NCBI RefSeq assembly: GCF_008831285.2
Contig: NW_022204507.1
Coordinates: 4,050,174-4,114,173, forward strand
Length of the DNA: 64,000 bases
Origin: Nymphaea colorata
Lineage: Eukaryota > Streptophyta > Magnoliopsida > Nymphaeales > Nymphaeaceae
Direction of reading: 5' to 3'
The notes under the pieces are model-generated. The model worked only from the letters and a program-made list of their open reading frames with translations. It was not told where the DNA came from and ran no database searches. This document shows positions 62,440-64,000 of the stretch, piece after piece. How positions within the stretch are numbered: position 1 is the stretch's first letter; every line of letters begins with the position of its first letter. The position numbers and the translations under genes are program-made.

Positions 62440-63888
62440 AAGAAGCATACGCCTCACACAAAAAAATGTGACCCAAAGCATTTTTTAGAAAAAAAATGTC
62501 TTGAGGCCTTGCCGTGAGGCGCATGCATCCTTGAAGCACGCACCTCATTTGGTAGAGGTGTATGCCTCCATCCATGGTACACTCCGTGCTTGAGGCGTAC
62601 ACCTCAGGGATGGAGTCTGTTTAGTTTTTTTAATTAAAAAAATAAAAACTAAATAAAACTGGTCATTAGGGATTCACACGTAGCCCTAACTGAACCCTGT
62701 TTGTATCCCTAAATCCCCTTTTCTCAATCCCAAATCACATGTGAAATTGAAGATTTCAACTATCGTTGCACACCTGTGAAATTGCTAGAGGCTGGAGCTA
62801 TAGTTGGTGAAGCCATCGCCCAACGTCAGAATTTCAATTGCAACTGTAAGTCTCTCTCTTTGAGTCTCTTCCTCTCCCTGGTAGACACCGAACATAGGTG
62901 GCCACCTTTCTATCTTTGTCTTAGTCTCCCTCCGGCGTTGGCCAAGGCCACTCTCTCAACTCTCTGGCCAGGACTGGCCACCCTCTACGTGTTGCTGTGA
63001 TGGTATACAGTGTGTCCACATGGCGCTTTTGTTACTTTGTGTGTATCACCATGGCCAGTGCTGTGGCTTAAGATGTTGTGGTAATGTGGCTTACAAAGTC
63101 AAGACCTTGAACTTATTTTCTTCATGCGTGCCATCCTTACACTCATATTACGTGTTCATTTTTATTTTACTATTGTCATCATTTGAAGTCTGGACATGTA
63201 CTCCATTGATGGTGGGTCCTCCTCCCATTGTTGCCAAGTGTCGCAAGTGGTGTCTTAGTTTATTATATGTTTTGGGATTTGTATCCTTACTTTATGACTT
63301 AGCAATTAATGCATCTATAACTTATTATATTTTCTTTCAAATTTTTTTCGTGCCTTAGTTCATGCTGTTTTTTTTGTGCTTCAAGGTAGACAGCTATGTT
63401 CAATTATTTACTGAATCAATTGAAGAATATTTTTTACATTATTTTGTTTTATATAAATAAATAAAAACATGGAAAATTTACATTACTACAATTACCTTTT
63501 TTATTATATATTTTTTTTTGTGGATGCTTTTTTTCTTTGTTTTTCTTTTTCTTTATTTCTAGATCAAACATGTTCTCATTTTGGAAGAGCAGCTTGTCTT
63601 CTTCTCTTCTATTTAGATTTGATATCAAGTTAAAGAACATGACAATGGTAATTGATGTATTGTCAAAGACAATTCTTCTATATTTTTATGTGTTTTTTCA
63701 ATAATTGTTTTGCATTAAGTTTCTAATATGTTGTAATTCAAATTTGTCGTATGATGTTAAATTTGTTACATTATGCATTGTTAATATTTGGGTATGCTTA
63801 GTAATTTGAGCTTTTACAAACAATGTAATGGAAATTATTGGATGCTTATTGAATTATATTTGTAATACATTGTAAGGTTTGAGAAAAA
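62440..63888 (+). mobile_element. Leader and first intron region of a hAT-like element
   Basis: 62450-62606 contains several GAGGCGYAYRCCTC-type palindromes, two nearly perfect (GAGGTGTATGCCTC at 62557 and GAGGCGTACACCTC at 62592). Such clustered palindromes would suit transposase-binding subterminal repeats. Then comes a leader-like stretch with a possible donor (AACTG|TAAGTC, about 62845) and AT-rich intron-like DNA up to the BED-finger start at 63889. The frames at 62776-63358 are not recognised. Terminal inverted repeats were not identified. Confidence 0.4.
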
Positions 63889-64000
63889 ATGTCACGGCGG
63901 GATCCAGCATTGAAACATTGCATTGATGAAGATCATGATGATAGAGAAAAAATGGGAAACTTGATATGAAATTATTGTAAGAAAACTTATAAAGGTGGTG
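63889..64000 (+). pseudogene. hAT-like transposase start with BED zinc finger (truncated by window)
   Basis: ATG at 63889 begins MSRRDPALKHCIDEDHDDRE, then KMGNLI, a TGA stop (63967-63969), then NYCKKTYKGG running off the window. Plant hAT-family BED-finger proteins start RRDPAWxHCxxxD...VKCNYCGKxxxGG, and the stop stands where the first zinc-binding Cys (of CNYC) should be. A TGC/TGT to TGA change explains it. The protein would also need later BED, DUF659 and hAT-dimerisation regions outside the window. Either a dead element or a sequencing error at one base. Confidence 0.6.

Noticed and set aside
62776-63358. Two plus frames of 74 and 112 codons
   Set aside because: Hydrophobic, motif-free and located where the first intron of the hAT-like element should be.

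Overview
This window looks like nuclear DNA from a flowering plant. It is AT-rich, its splice sites are plant-like, its decayed genes belong to plant families (subtilase, plant glycoside hydrolase family 2, JMJ14/18-type demethylase, SEC16, CXE carboxylesterase), and it carries Ty1/copia relics, a hAT-like transposase, MITE-like elements and many microsatellites. No more precise taxon can be justified. A 100-base N run at 11728-11827 marks an assembly gap. I found no complete, intact protein-coding gene. The window is a gene-poor mosaic of pseudogene fragments, transposon remains and segmental duplications.

Layout. 1-2.8 kb: anonymous GC-richer repeat-like DNA, a tRNA-derived SINE head, and a minus-strand subtilase remnant with an intact signal-peptide exon. 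4.1-6.6 kb: the 5' end of a plant GH2 (beta-galactosidase-like) gene on the minus strand, broken. 10.4-11.7 kb: a plus-strand JMJ14/18-like demethylase remnant running into the gap. 14.1-17.2 kb: GC-richer retroelement-like DNA with an LTR-like block. 17.9-20.6 kb: a direct and an inverted copy of the GH2 5' region. 22.6-23.7 kb: AT-rich simple sequence enclosing a MITE-like element. 24.3-26.5 kb: a short exon-like fragment, an exact 80-bp duplication, and a copia RT/RNase H relic with its polypurine tract and LTR start. 26.6-31.9 kb: two copies of an unidentified gene fragment, the second split by a 2.1-kb TIR element.

34.2-37.7 kb: a second, older copia relic (primer-binding site, gag zinc knuckle, protease, integrase, RT traces) with a 198-bp tandem repeat inside. 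39.3-42.1 and 49.2-51.9 kb: a direct segmental duplication. 45.0-46.4 kb: a 694-bp tandem duplication. 53.2-55.3 and 60.2-62.4 kb: another direct duplication. All four of these segmental-duplication copies share a related module. 55.3-56.1 kb: a SEC16 N-terminal pseudogene ending exactly where one duplication ends. 58.0-58.4 kb: a carboxylesterase remnant. 62.4-64.0 kb: the start of a hAT-like BED-finger transposase, already broken by a stop.

The genes do not form a pathway. What ties the region together is duplication and transposition. Several events can be ordered because one copy preserves the state before insertion or deletion. I found no convincing new biological system. The strongest leads are the inverted GH2 duplication, the TIR element with a paralogous empty site, and the recurrent module family at 41.7, 51.5, 54.6 and 61.6 kb.
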